A stretch of DNA of 64,000 bases, from NCBI RefSeq assembly GCF_010389155.1, contig NC_057762.1, positions 29,386,055-29,450,054 of the forward strand, given 5' to 3'. A model generated the notes under the pieces. The model was given only the letters and a program-made list of their open reading frames with translations, had not been told where the DNA came from and made no database searches. The stretch is from Erigeron canadensis (Eukaryota; Streptophyta; Magnoliopsida; Asterales; Asteraceae). Of this stretch, positions 31,937-42,522 are shown piece after piece; position 1 is the first letter of the stretch, and each line of letters opens with the position of its first letter. The position numbers were made by a program, and so were the translations under genes.

Positions 31937-34433
31937 GAGCTCCGTATGGTTATCATGGACAACAGCAGTGATGAGGACGACTTCCATCCGGTACCGTGGG
32001 ATGGGGTCATATGTTGGTTGATATTTATTCAGGCTGATTACTGGATTACTGTACTGTGATACATTACTTTCTTTCTTTATTTGTGTTGGTATCCACCCTA
32101 CGGGGTGATGAACATTGTATTTGTTTCTTTTTCTTTTTCTTTTAGTTGTTGCATGAACAAGTAGATATACATAGTGCTTTGATCTATTTTGGGTTACTTT
32201 GATGGAATTTTAGCAGGCTATTACATTTGATGGCTATAGCGCAACTCAAGTGTGGGGGGAACCCCTTGGATTCTCTTCCCATCTATTCTATGGCATCAAT
32301 GTGTTGATTGTGTGATGGTGTGCGTATGCTGGCAGTAAGTTCAGCGCCATATTTGTATTGCTATGTTTGATGCACACACTACTCTCGCACCTTCCGTTTT
32401 GGCACAAGTTGTTTATCCCGCCAACCAAAGTGTCCTTCCTATTTCGGAAGTGCCATTTGTGATACGGGGTCGATAACTTGTTTCAAAACGAAATGTGTCC
32501 TCATTCCGGTATGTGCTTTTATTTTTCTATGTCGCTTACCCCTATTTACCTTTGTTTGACCGAATATGGACATTGAGGGCATTGTCCATCTTAAGTGTGG
32601 GGGGTGGCAAATAGGTTTAAGCTACCGGTATATCACGTTTGTTGTTTTGTCATTGAGATTTCTATCAGTTTTGTTGATATGTCCCTCTCGTAGGCCTTTG
32701 GATTCTATCTAGGGGTTTGAGTCTCTCTTTTGAGCTCTTAACTGTGATGTGCATGTTTGAAACTGGTGCTATCAATTTGGCGGGATAATAGAAGTTGATA
32801 TTGATTTTTAAACTTGAGTGAACTTGTCCTCGTGGTAAATTGCTTTTGACACTTAATTGATTACTTATTAAGCAATTCTACTACAAAATGTTTCCTTGAC
32901 AAAAAAATTTTTAATTGGCGAAGTGTGTCCTGAACGGTTATTTGGCTAGTCCTTCGGGATTGATAACATTACTTGCATACTCATATATATCCAAAACACC
33001 CAATTGTGAGATTTCATCATTTCATATATAGTGTGTCAGGTGACGGTTTTGGTTTGTTTGCTTCGTAAATACGTCCCTCTCTTAGGCTCTTGGATTTATT
33101 CAGGGGTAAGGGTTTTCATTTTGATGCCCTGCACTAAGATGTGCGTGTTTGAGGTATTTCTAAGCCATTTCTGGGTTCTTTTCTTGATAAGAGTATTCCG
33201 GTGATGTGTTCATTCTAGAACTTGGCCTGGTGATCGTGACGAGTACATTGGATGACGAATTGGCATTTAGGTTTGACCAAACTTTTTATTTCCTTCTTTT
33301 TATTTTTCTTTTGTATATCCATTTCCCTAGTATACAACCTTATACTTATACTTGTCTATATTCAAACAATTTTCTTTTCTTTTATACCTTAGCAATATAT
33401 ACACATATACATCACTATAACTTACCCTTCCACTGTATAAATCCACTTATTCATGTAAACTTTACCTCATTATACCGTTAGTCTAATCTTGGGGGCCATT
33501 GATTGTCATTGGTTTGTTTGGATGGTTTGGGAGAGTTTCAATGGGTTAAGTTATTGAAGATTGTCTTGGATTGTTCAAACAAAGAAAGTGAAGTGTTATA
33601 GGCATGTTTATCATTGTAAGAGGGTATCTACTAGTAGAGTAAAAATGGTTCAAAAAGAATAAATAGAATTGAAAAACAGAAGAAAAAAAATAAAAAAGAG
33701 GAGGAAAGGAAAGAACTTGGGCTACTAGTAGTTATTTCTCAACTTTAAATGTCTAGAAAGTTGTTGTATCATTCATTTTGGAAGATTTGGTTGATTATAA
33801 GTTGTTTGAAGTTGGTACACCACAATGGTGTCGGGCTTGCTCGATATTTTGGAGGTGTTCTCGGGAAAGCATCTTATGGGTTAGTGGTTTGTTGGCAATC
33901 AATGGTATGGGTTGATTAGACTAATTTGTTCATATTCATTATAACTTATACTTTAAACTCTTACCTTTCGTTTTAAATCAATAAACTTCCTATATCCTAT
34001 TGTACATATTCCTTATACATAGTTTAGTTTACAACCACCCTTAATGCCTATTTTGACAATGTACTTGATCCTTGCGCCTTAATGGTGGAGTGACGATCCT
34101 GGTTCAAGCCTATGGTAAAAGAGTATACATCACAACTGAGCTATGAGTGATTCTTCATATATTCAACCCCGAAAGTAAGTTTGTTGGAGTAGAATGATAT
34201 TGATAGGATCGTTTGTTTTCATTTATGCTTAGTTGATTATCGTGGCTTGCGGATTGTTCAGGTATTGTCAATCATTTCGAGTTTTCATTTAAGATTAAAA
34301 CTGCTTCACCCATTTTCTGTCATTTGACATGCTTGGTGTTGCTTTTTTTTGATACTTGTCATTTGTTTGATAGTTTGGTTGTCAAGGATTACTTTTTCTT
34401 AAATTCTGAATTTGCTTGAGGACAAGCAATGCT
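31937..34433 (+). other. 3' non-coding region of the Athila-like element
   Basis: About 2.5 kb without coding capacity, as usual in Athila. It has two internal PPT-like words, CTCAAGTGTGGGGGGA (32246-32260) and TTAAGTGTGGGGGG (32591-32604). An imperfect 95-bp duplication is seen at about 32675-32770 and 33065-33160 (CGTCCCTCTCTTAGGC, GATGTGCRTGTTTGA). An A/G-rich stretch lies at about 33640-33720. Confidence 0.6.
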
Positions 34434-34449
34434 CAAGTGTGGGGGGATT
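34434..34449 (+). other. polypurine tract of the Athila-like element
   Basis: CAAGTGTGGGGGGATT directly precedes the TGATGTGAC start of the 3' LTR. The same core occurs twice more upstream. Confidence 0.8.
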
Positions 34450-34819
34450 TGATGTGACTAATTTATACCCATTACCCACATCGTTATTGGTCATTTTAAT
34501 ACATGTTTTTAGTCGTTTTTGTATACATTTGGCGCGTTTATGGTGTTTGTTAGTGTTTACAGGTTCTAAACAGGTTACGCGTCCATTTAGTACATTTTTG
34601 GGTGATTATTGGCCAGGAAGTACGTTATATTGATGAGAGTTGATTTGAGTGGACGAGACGGCAGAGCTTAGCAAGTAATCGAGACCGAAAGTAGTTGGCT
34701 CTGTACAAGCTATGACTGCGCCGCAGTAGGGATGCATGTAGCCCACTGCGCCGCAGCCAAAATCCTCGGAAACAAATGAAAATTGCCCCACTGCGCCGCA
34801 GTGGGGGTCGTAAGTGAAT
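34450..34819 (+). repeat. truncated 3' LTR (first 370 bp)
   Basis: It aligns without gaps to 22312-22681 with nine differences, all transitions. Identity stops abruptly at GTAAGTGAAT, after three of the seven palindromes; the TATA box and all of R/U5 are missing. Confidence 0.92.
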
Positions 34820-35085
34820 CTGACTAGATTTTATTGGGTACGAAGATATCCGCCTGCAATGTCATATGATCCCGTAACTCTGAATTTGACTTTGACTTTG
34901 ACTTTTGAAAGTTTTAAGTATACATAAACTAGTGGAATGAAAGAAAAAGAAAGTAAAAAGAAATGGAATGTAACTAGTTGAATTATCTCAAACCAATTAA
35001 GTTGATTTAAGTGTACAGAAGTCAGAAGGTATGTTATTGAAATTCAAATCCTACTCGAATACGAGAGCTGATTCCTCTATCTATA
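34820..35085. other. sequence between truncated LTR and Helitron
   Basis: No gene. TTTGAC occurs three times in tandem near 34884-34903. It is unclear whether this is the original flank or a deletion junction. Confidence 0.35.
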
Positions 35086-35554
35086 TCTATACTATATTAT
35101 AAAGCAGATTTCTCCTAAATTTTCAACATTGAACTTGAAATTTTTAATATTGATTCTAAGTACTTTCCAGAAATGTCCCTCCTATCTATTCTATATTTAA
35201 CTAAAATAACTATAATACCCTTTCTCTCTCCTCAAATCTCAACCAATCATTTTTTTTCTCTCTCCTCCATAAATCATTTATTCCTCCAATTAATTCAAAA
35301 TCTTTTATCTCAAAAACCGTACATCGATAAATTATAAAAATTGTATGGGTGTTCTTAAAATTTCATGCTCTTTCATTAGAGATGTCATTCGATATACTTT
35401 CGACAAATTTTTAAATCCGAGGGCGGAGCCCGTACGGCTAAGGCATTTTACTATTATACTCTATAACATATCAACTCTTATAACCTATCACACTTTATGA
35501 CCTAAGTATCACCCCCACCATCTCACCACTGCAACGCGCAGGTACTTGCTCTCG
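35086..35554 (+). mobile_element. non-autonomous Helitron (469 bp)
   Basis: It starts TCTATACTATATTATAAAGC preceded by A, the classical plant Helitron 5' end. It ends after GCAACGCGCAGGTACTTGCT in CTCG|T, a slightly decayed CTRR|T with a GC-rich hairpin before it. No RepHel coding sequence. Confidence 0.7.
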
Positions 35555-35732
35555 TAACTCATCATTTATGTTAAGGTTGGTAAATACTTTATCAAACCCA
35601 AAATAAATTTAAAAAACTATTAGAATTGTTTTGTTTTTTTTTTATCCATGAGCAATCCACCAAAGAATCAGCTTTCCTTCACACAAAATTGAAACGGGGT
35701 AAGTGAGCATCAAATAGACAAATTAACATTTA

Positions 35733-36356
35733 GGCCTATACTTATAAGTTGTCTTCACGGCGTCGGACGCACAAAACGAAGAAGACGCTAGTAGCACCGG
35801 CGTCTTCTAGCCGCGTCTGGTGCTACTGCGTTTGATATTAGACGCGGAGAAGGAGTGCGTGTGTGGCCCGAAATAAAAAAAAACCATTTTTTAATCCAAG
35901 ATTTTGAATTCAACGGCTACTTTCAAAATTATTATTATTATTATTATTATTATTTAAACCCTTATTTATTCTCAACTTCACACTTCCATAGGAAGTGAAA
36001 TGTCCAGGAACACGACAAGTGGTGGGCCAATGAAACGGTTCACCGTGGAATCGGAAAAATGTCAATCAAAGATGACGAAGAGTAACCGTATCATTATTAT
36101 GTATTTTTTTTTCCAGTACTGTATTTTTTATTATTGTAGTATTTTTTATTTTTAAGTAATGTAATGTGTTTTAGTTATAATAAAATGTGTTTGTTTAGTT
36201 TTGTGAAAAATAAAAATGAAATAATATAATAATGGATGAATAGTGTTAGAAGTGAGTTAGAAGTGGGGGTTATAAGGAGGGGGTGTTCTTTGTATGTCTG
36301 GAAGTGATGAATAGTGTTAGAAGTGAGTTAGAAGTGGTTCCTTATAAGTATAGGCC
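35733..36356. mobile_element. PIF/Harbinger MITE with TTA target duplication
   Basis: Perfect 16-bp terminal repeats GGCCTATACTTATAAG (35733-35748 and, inverted, 36341-36356) flanked by TTA on both sides, the Harbinger target site. Inside is a short coding relic near 36010-36090 (HDKWWANETVHRGIGKMSIK) that resembles part of a Harbinger-borne protein, an (ATT)n microsatellite (about 35929-35954), and a repeated GAATAGTGTTAGAAGTGAG near the right end. Confidence 0.85.
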
Positions 36357-36589
36357 TTAAGACCAGATAACATTTAATCAAATATCATTTTTGCACATAT
36401 ATCGGGCTGTAAATAACTTTGGAGAAGTCTGAAATTATGCGCGTCAAATTCCAATTTGTTGTAATTTTCACTTTTGCAGGTATGAATGCAAATGTGATTA
36501 CTTTTGGGAAGGCTTGTTAGAAATTTTACTTTTTGTTTGTAAATGTAGCCAACATCAAAATAGGTAGTTTTGGTTGGATTCTTTTGGTC

Positions 36590-37381
36590 GGATTGAGTTT
36601 TAAAAATCTGGCCAGACGGTTTAAGTTTTAAAAATCCGGCTTTCCTAATCAGGTTACAGTTTGAGCAAAGAACAAACTGTTAAAACCGAACTGAATCAAA
36701 AAATATATATGTATATTTAGGGTCCTGGAGGAAACAATATATATGCATATTTATATCACATATATATTATAGTTATTAGAGACATTTTTAATTAACATCT
36801 ACGTATTTTCATAGCATGTGAAATAAGTATAATATGATGAAATCTTTTTTAATTGTGGACTGGATATGTTGTCTATTTGTGTCATATAAAATACTCTCTC
36901 CGTTCCAATTTAAATGTCCAAATTTGATTTATTCGGTTTTTTTTCTAACTTTGACTGTAAATATTTTTGTTTGTATAATAGATTACCTAATGAAAGTTAT
37001 ATTAATGAAAACTACATCTAAAGCTTAATCTATCCATATATTTTACATCAATTATTGTATAACATACACGAAACAATCTACGTTCAAAGTTACGAAATAA
37101 AGACTTCAAAAGTCAAAATAAGACATTTAAATTAGGAGGAAGGGAGTAATGAAAAAGTTATATAAAAATATTCATAAAATTATATAGAGAACGAATGACA
37201 AGAAACATAAAATAATAATAAAAAACGAAACCGTCAAACTAGGCCGTCTTACATGGTTTGGTTTGGTCCGATTAGACAACAGACTTGGTCTACTTTGGTT
37301 TGATATATGTTAAAACCCAAAATGCCCGTTTGGTTTGAAATTTAGTCAAAATTGGACCAAACCGGGCGACGAACACCCCTA
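36590..37381. mobile_element. decayed hAT fold-back element interrupted by a Stowaway
   Basis: The right end GACGAACACCCCTA (37368-37381) matches the terminal repeat of the hAT element at 58436-59347. The interior has GGTTTGGTTTGGTCCG- and AACCGAACTGAA-like words as in that family. The left end is not clear. The Stowaway at 36894-37146 lies within it. Confidence 0.4.
36894..37146. mobile_element. Stowaway MITE (Tc1/mariner), TA target duplication
   Basis: It begins CTCTCTCCGTTCCAATTTAA, ends AATTAGGAGGAAGGGAG and is flanked by TA on both sides. These are the diagnostic Stowaway terminal repeats, CTCCCTCCGT-like. Confidence 0.85.
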
Positions 37382-37389
37382 ATCTTATG

Positions 37390-37553
37390 GGAAGTTCTTG
37401 CCAATGAGGTGGGGCACGGTAATGGGACTTCCACCGCCAGTCATGCCCTCGGATTGACTGTGCTGGTGACGTGGTCGATCTCTACCGGACGATGAAGACG
37501 CAATGCAGCTGAGTCCAATCACCATTGATATTAAAAAAAAAAAAAAAAAAAAC
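37390..37553 (+). mobile_element. possible SINE with poly(A) tail
   Basis: GGTGGGGCACGGTAATGGGA precedes a weak B-box-like GTGGTCGATCTCTACCGG (about 37470). The stretch ends in about 20 A at 37532-37552. The poly(A) end suggests retroposition; the promoter boxes are poor. Confidence 0.3.
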
Positions 37554-37585
37554 AAGATTCTCATTTTAATTGTCTTATTAAGTTA

Positions 37586-38231
37586 TCTATACTATTATAT
37601 AAAATTTATAAGCCCCTCATTTTTAAAAATAGTTAGAATAAAGAGACATGTGAAATGACTATTTCACCTTTTATGAACCCCTTTTGAAAAGAGTTATGAA
37701 AAATTAACCAATTGCTTGTCATAAATAAATTTACACCATAAATTATAAACTATGGGAGGGTTTAGTACGATGAAATGGAAAAAAGCAAAAAGGAACGAGA
37801 AAAACTCTTTTTATTTAGTTGCACCAAAAAATAGAATCGTGAATAAAGAAGTGGGAATGGTTTTCATTCTCCTCATTCTCTATAAATTGTAGAGTGGGAA
37901 AAATAAAATTAATTTTGTTTTGATAGTTTAAATGTGTTAGTTTTAATTATTAATTAAAATTTTGTATATCACTTATATTTGTTCTCTGTTTGTACCAAAT
38001 GACATAATTAATTCTCTTTTCAAATATTCATTTTCTTTCTCACTATTTTCATTATCTGTTACATTTTCATTCCTCATAATTTATTCCTACCAAACACCCC
38101 CTTATCTTCTAAATATTATTATTTACAACCTTCACATTAATTATATTTACATTTACATACAACACTCAACGTCGCCACCACCAGACTGACGTCGTCGCCA
38201 CCATCGCTGCGTTGCACCAGTACCTATCTAG
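37586..38231 (+). mobile_element. non-autonomous Helitron (646 bp) carrying a MITE
   Basis: It starts TCTATACTATTATATAAA after A at 37585 and ends GCGTTGCACCAGTACCTAT then CTAG|T (38228-38232). The CGCCACCACC-rich stretch before the end is shared with the Helitrons at 7.9 kb and 53.5 kb. A family B MITE occupies 37753-38102. Confidence 0.75.
37753..38102. mobile_element. MITE family B, copy 2, nested in a Helitron
   Basis: The interior follows copy 1 closely (AAAAAATAGAATCGTGAATAAA; TTCATTTTCTTTCTCACTAT) and it ends ATTCCTACCAAACACCCC. The left terminal repeat is degraded (GGGAGGGTTTAGTACGATG). Confidence 0.65.
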
Positions 38232-38300
38232 TATAACAATAAGATCTCATAGAGTCATCTATCCTATTAAATAATTTTTAAGACACCATTTTAATAACGT

Positions 38301-38448
38301 ATATTATAATAGGACCCCAAAGCTCACTCGTTCTGTTAAATTGTCATAAGAAATAATTTAATAGAACGAGTGAGCTTTGGGGGTCCTATTATAAAATAGA
38401 GTATATTATAATAGGACCCCCAAAGCTCACTCGTTCTGTTAAATTGTT
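38301..38448. repeat. three copies of a 43-bp unit, direct-inverted-direct
   Basis: Unit A (38301-38345, plus), unit B (about 38354-38395, inverted) and unit C (about 38402-38448, plus) share TAATAGGACCCC, CAAAGCTCACTCGTTCT and GTTAAATT almost perfectly. A with B, or B with C, can form a hairpin of more than 35 bp. Confidence 0.75.
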
Positions 38449-38925
38449 TCTTATAACATTTTTTGATAGTGTCTCATACAAAATGTTCTAAAATAAATTT
38501 TAACTTTTTCTTTTAACATTTTATAAGAATGGTTTGTTGTTATTCATCAGCAATAAACTTGGTTCATCATCAAATTTTTGTAAAACTTTCCTGGCTCGGC
38601 TCCAATAACGCAATTCCGAGAGGAGTCGGTAGTTGGTTTTGCTGGTTAAGATTCGAGAATCTTCGATATATCTTTTAAACTTGAAGTTTATTTTCATTTA
38701 AGATTGATATTTTTTTTCACAGTTTTATTTTCGAATTGAATTTAGCTTATTTAAAATTATATTTTTAAGACTTATAGCTTTTATTAGAACTCTTTCTTGC
38801 TCTAAAGTAGTACCGTATATTAGAACTTTATACTAAAATTTTTGAATTAATTTCAATTTTCTTAAAAAACAATTTTATTGTTAGAAACTAATGATAAACA
38901 TTTAAAAATTATCATATAATAAAAA

Positions 38926-40161
38926 CTAGCTTTTAGACCCGTGTCAAATACACGAGGTTTACAACATTATCATTATAAGAAATAGTATATGCAAGACAAA
39001 AACACTTATAGGTTAAAATGTAAAATTATATACTCTAGAAAATTGAGATATTCAAATGTAAATACTAAATGTTAAATCAAATGGTTTAAAAAAAAATCAT
39101 ATACCCCCTTCATCTTTTGCAATATTCTTTGTAAATGACATTCGTTGTAATATATTTTTATCTTCTCATCTTTTCTGTATATAAGCATCTTGAGACTCTT
39201 TTACAAGTTAACCTGAGAGATCACAACATATGACTGTCAAAGAAAACTGTAATGTAAAGATATTAAGAAGTTTGTACCTACTTGTGCTTGTTATATTTTT
39301 TTATACAGTTTTGAGATTAATACGGATTTGAAGAATGGGAGAGACTGGGAGACTGGAGATGGGGAAATTCTGGCAAAAAAGGGGAGGATACTTGTGTTTA
39401 TATAGGGATATGTTTGTTGAGTATTTTATTATTATTGTTATTATGTTAATAAACTAAATAGACGGGGTATAATAAATATATAAAAACCTTAATCTATTTA
39501 CTTTCAAAACTTCCAAAAAAAACTTCGAAAAATTTTAATTACTTTTTAAAAAAGTTGTACAATTACTTTTAAAAATTTTAATATATTAATTTACACTAAA
39601 TTTATTTATTTTTTATTAATTAATTTTATATCTATATGATAGAACGTAATATTAAGATACATATTAACTATTATTTTTTAAAATATATATTAACTATTAT
39701 TATATTAAATATATATTAGCTATTTTTATTTATTTATTATATTAGAATTATTGGTTATGAAGTGTAAATTTGTAATGGATCACAATAAAATTGAAATTAA
39801 ATCAAAATTGAAAACAAAAATCAACTTTAAAAAATCGATAGTTGTGATTGGTCGACGAAGTATAAATAGACAGAGTATAATAAATATATAAAAATACTTG
39901 TATTTATATAAAATGGACAAAAAGTATTTCTAACTAACAAAATTATAACTTGTTTATTAGTTGTATCTATCTACAATTATAACTTACATTGTAGTGGTAT
40001 TTATCTAGAGGTTTGTTTTGTCGACCTTTAATTTTAGTATTAAATAACATAACTTAATTTTTAATAAATTGAATTAAGTCACATGTTTAATTTGATAAAG
40101 TATATAAATTAAGACTTGTGATTGGTCAATTCAAATTAGGTTAATTGCCTTTTAGTTTATA
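38926..40161 (-). mobile_element. Helitron family C, copy 1 (minus strand), 5' end undefined
   Basis: On the minus strand the 3' terminus reads CGTGT-ATTTG-ACACG hairpin, GGTCTAAAAG, CTAG|T (CTAG at 38926-38929). The interior 39560-39860 is homologous to 40720-40985 in copy 2. The far boundary is set provisionally at the next copy's 3' end. Confidence 0.5.
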
Positions 40162-41025
40162 CTAGATTTTAGACCCGTGTTCAATATTGGACACGAGACT
40201 TACGACATTATTAGTATTAGATATTAATATATGTAACTCAAAAACGCTTATAAGTTCAAAGTTAAAAATATAAATAGATAATAAGTGTTCAGTTCAAATG
40301 TCAAGAATGTTAAGCTAATAAAAAGAAAACTAATATAATAAAAGAACATTGGAAGTATATACCCTCCTTCATCATTTGAAAGACTTATTTATAGACGAAA
40401 TTTGTTTAAGTTGTCACGTATTAACACCTTAAAGCTCTTTCTCGACTTAACTCGAGATACTACAATGTACAATTGTCCGTGTGTGAATACCGGGCTTTGA
40501 AGATAAAAACTAATTTTAATAACATTGTAAAAATAATTATTTTAGTTATTTGTTTTTTATTAATTAAATAAAATTATGTAAAAAACTAAATAATGACATT
40601 AGCGAGAGTTAATTTGATAAAATCAAACAATATGATTGATTAATAAGTCATTAGTTCAGTTGTGTTTTAGTATATATTAAAATAAAATTAAATAGTATAA
40701 TTACTATTAAAATCTTAATATATTTACATTAAATTTTATTTATCTATAATTAATTAGTTATATGTATATGATAGAACAATTATTGGATATATTTTAATTA
40801 TTATTTTATTGGATAAATATTAGCTATTATTCTATCAGATATATATTAGCTATTATTATTTATTTATTATATTAAAATTAGCGGGTAAAAAGTGTAAATT
40901 TGTTATGGAAAACAAAAAAGTGTAAATTAAAGTCAAGATTGAAAACAAAAGTCAACATTAAGAAATCGAGAGTTATGATTGATCAATAAGTTATTAGAGC
41001 AACTGTGCTTTAGTATAATAAAAGA
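40162..41025 (-). mobile_element. Helitron family C, copy 2 (minus strand, 864 bp)
   Basis: Minus-strand 3' end CTAG at 40162-40165 after the hairpin CGTGT...ACACG. The minus-strand 5' end TCTTTTATTATACTAAAGC starts at 41025. The next copy's CTAG abuts it directly. AT-rich, no RepHel. Confidence 0.55.
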
Positions 41026-41560
41026 CTAGCCTTTAGACCCGTGTCAAATACACAGATTTTATGACATTATCAATATAAAAATTAGTATATGGAACAAAAA
41101 AGTACTTATACGTTAACATGTAAATAATTGAGACATTCAACAGTAAATATTAAATGCTAAATCATATCAAGGAAGGATGGTGTAGTAGGGTTTTTTTTTA
41201 TACAAACTCTTACAGAGAAACAATATCTTAACCTTGATTACCTAATTGACCGAGTTTTAATTAATATCTTGCAAAAAAGTAATTTTGTTTTCATTAGTTA
41301 TGATTCTTAAGAACAATAAAAGTAGCAGTTGGATCGTGAGTTTTCAATGATTTCGTGTATTGTGATTTTATTTGTAGGGTTCTATTTATATAAGAAGAAT
41401 CTGTATATCCTAATTCCTAAATATAGTTTGTTTATAATTACTAATAATAACAACAATAATTATCCTAATTATAGTCCAATTACAATTACTAATAACAACA
41501 ACATTACATTTAGACAAGATATTGAGAGTTTGTACCCTCTTGTGTTTATGTAGACAATCG
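41026..41560 (-). mobile_element. Helitron family C, copy 3 (3' part, minus strand)
   Basis: CTAG at 41026-41029 with the same CTTTTAGACCCGTGTCAAAT-like end (here GCCTTTAGACCC). The hairpin is slightly degraded (ACACA for ACACG). The 5' end was not found; the right limit is approximate. Confidence 0.4.
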
Positions 41561-41899
41561 TTACTGCATATACGAAAGGAGATTTGTTTTAATGATTATT
41601 TGGTTGGAGTGTTTTTGTGTAATTTTTTTTAGAGTGTTTATGTGTTTCTGCATATATTTTGGTTCACTATTTTGTTATATTTTATATTAATAATAAAATC
41701 AAAAAACGTAAATTAATTATTTTTAAATTGGATAAAAATGTAAATTGATAATGAAAACAAAAAAGTATAATTTAATTTTTATATGTAAATTGGTGATCGA
41801 AAAACTTTTAGCATATATTAAGATTAAGATTAAGATATATGTTTGAAGAAAATATAGAGGGTAAAACATGAAATTATATAGTTCAAGGGGGGAATAGAC

Positions 41900-42007
41900 G
41901 AAATATATAGTGATAAACAGATATAACTGCATCTACATCGTCGGGGGGAGAAGCCAAGTAGAACAAACCCTAAAGTTGAAAGAAGAATAAGTATCTCGTC
42001 TAAAAAG
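41900..42007 (+). promoter_or_regulatory. 5' UTR exon of zinc-knuckle gene with telo-box
   Basis: AAACCCTAAA (41965-41974) is a telo-box, frequent near the start of plant genes for translation and RNA handling. CTAAAAAG|GTATTC at 42007/42008 is a fair donor, and ATTGCAG at 43491-43497 a good acceptor 24 bp before the start codon. This implies a 1.5-kb intron in the leader. Inferred from sequence signals only. Confidence 0.45.
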
Positions 42008-42369
42008 GTATTCTTTTTTTTAATAATTCCCAGCCAGCCAGCCATATTTACAGTTATTAAATCTATTTATTTATTTATATCTGTGTGTGTATAAATAAAT
42101 CATTGATTTATAGATGTATTTCCGTTTCTATATAATGCGTTCTTTCTTAATCTACTAACAGATTGATTAAGTGATTTGAAATTAACAAACTTATTAATTA
42201 ACCTATATTTATATATATAATTAAGCCTTTGTCCTTAAAATGTTTACTTTTTATGTGCTTTCAAGTTTGTGTTTCCTGTATAGAGCTAGAATTGGGTATG
42301 GGGTTGATGTGGTGTTAAAATATGTATTTTTATAATATTTTTATTTGAGGATTGTAAATTGCATAGACG

Positions 42370-42522
42370 AAGAAGCGTGGTTTGGATCAGTCGTAAACAT
42401 CCTGGCCTTTGGAGATAGAGGTTAGAGGTAGAACCTAGAAACGGCCTCTCTATACACCGTCGAATTATTGGGGCCTAAAACCCGTGGAAGACGGCAGTGG
42501 GTAGTTCTTTTTCTTTCGTTTC
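42370..42522 (+). mobile_element. SINE-type insertion with 15-bp target duplication
   Basis: TAAATTGCATAGACG occurs perfectly on both sides (42355-42369 and 42523-42537). The 153 bp between them contain AACCTAGAAACGGCCTCTCT, which resembles the 3' part of plant SINEs (compare 63945-64000), and end in a T-rich tail. It lies in the presumed leader intron of the zinc-knuckle gene. Confidence 0.65.

Larger units (their letters stand above)
22312..34819 (+). mobile_element. Athila-type Ty3/gypsy retrotransposon, 3' LTR truncated
   Basis: 5' LTR 22312-23918, tRNA-Asp-type PBS 23925-23942, gag, protease, RT, RNase H, integrase in gypsy order, an env-like ORF after integrase, a 2.5-kb non-coding 3' region with a purine tract, and the first 370 bp of the 3' LTR (34450-34819). 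Env-like ORF position, PBS type and protease style point to the Athila lineage. The copy is dead: one frameshift and three in-frame stops in gag-pol, two stops in the env-like frame, and a truncated 3' LTR. Confidence 0.92.

Noticed and set aside
34884..34903. Triple TTTGAC as a W-box array
   Set aside because: A simple hexamer repeat with no gene promoter nearby; could be chance or slippage.
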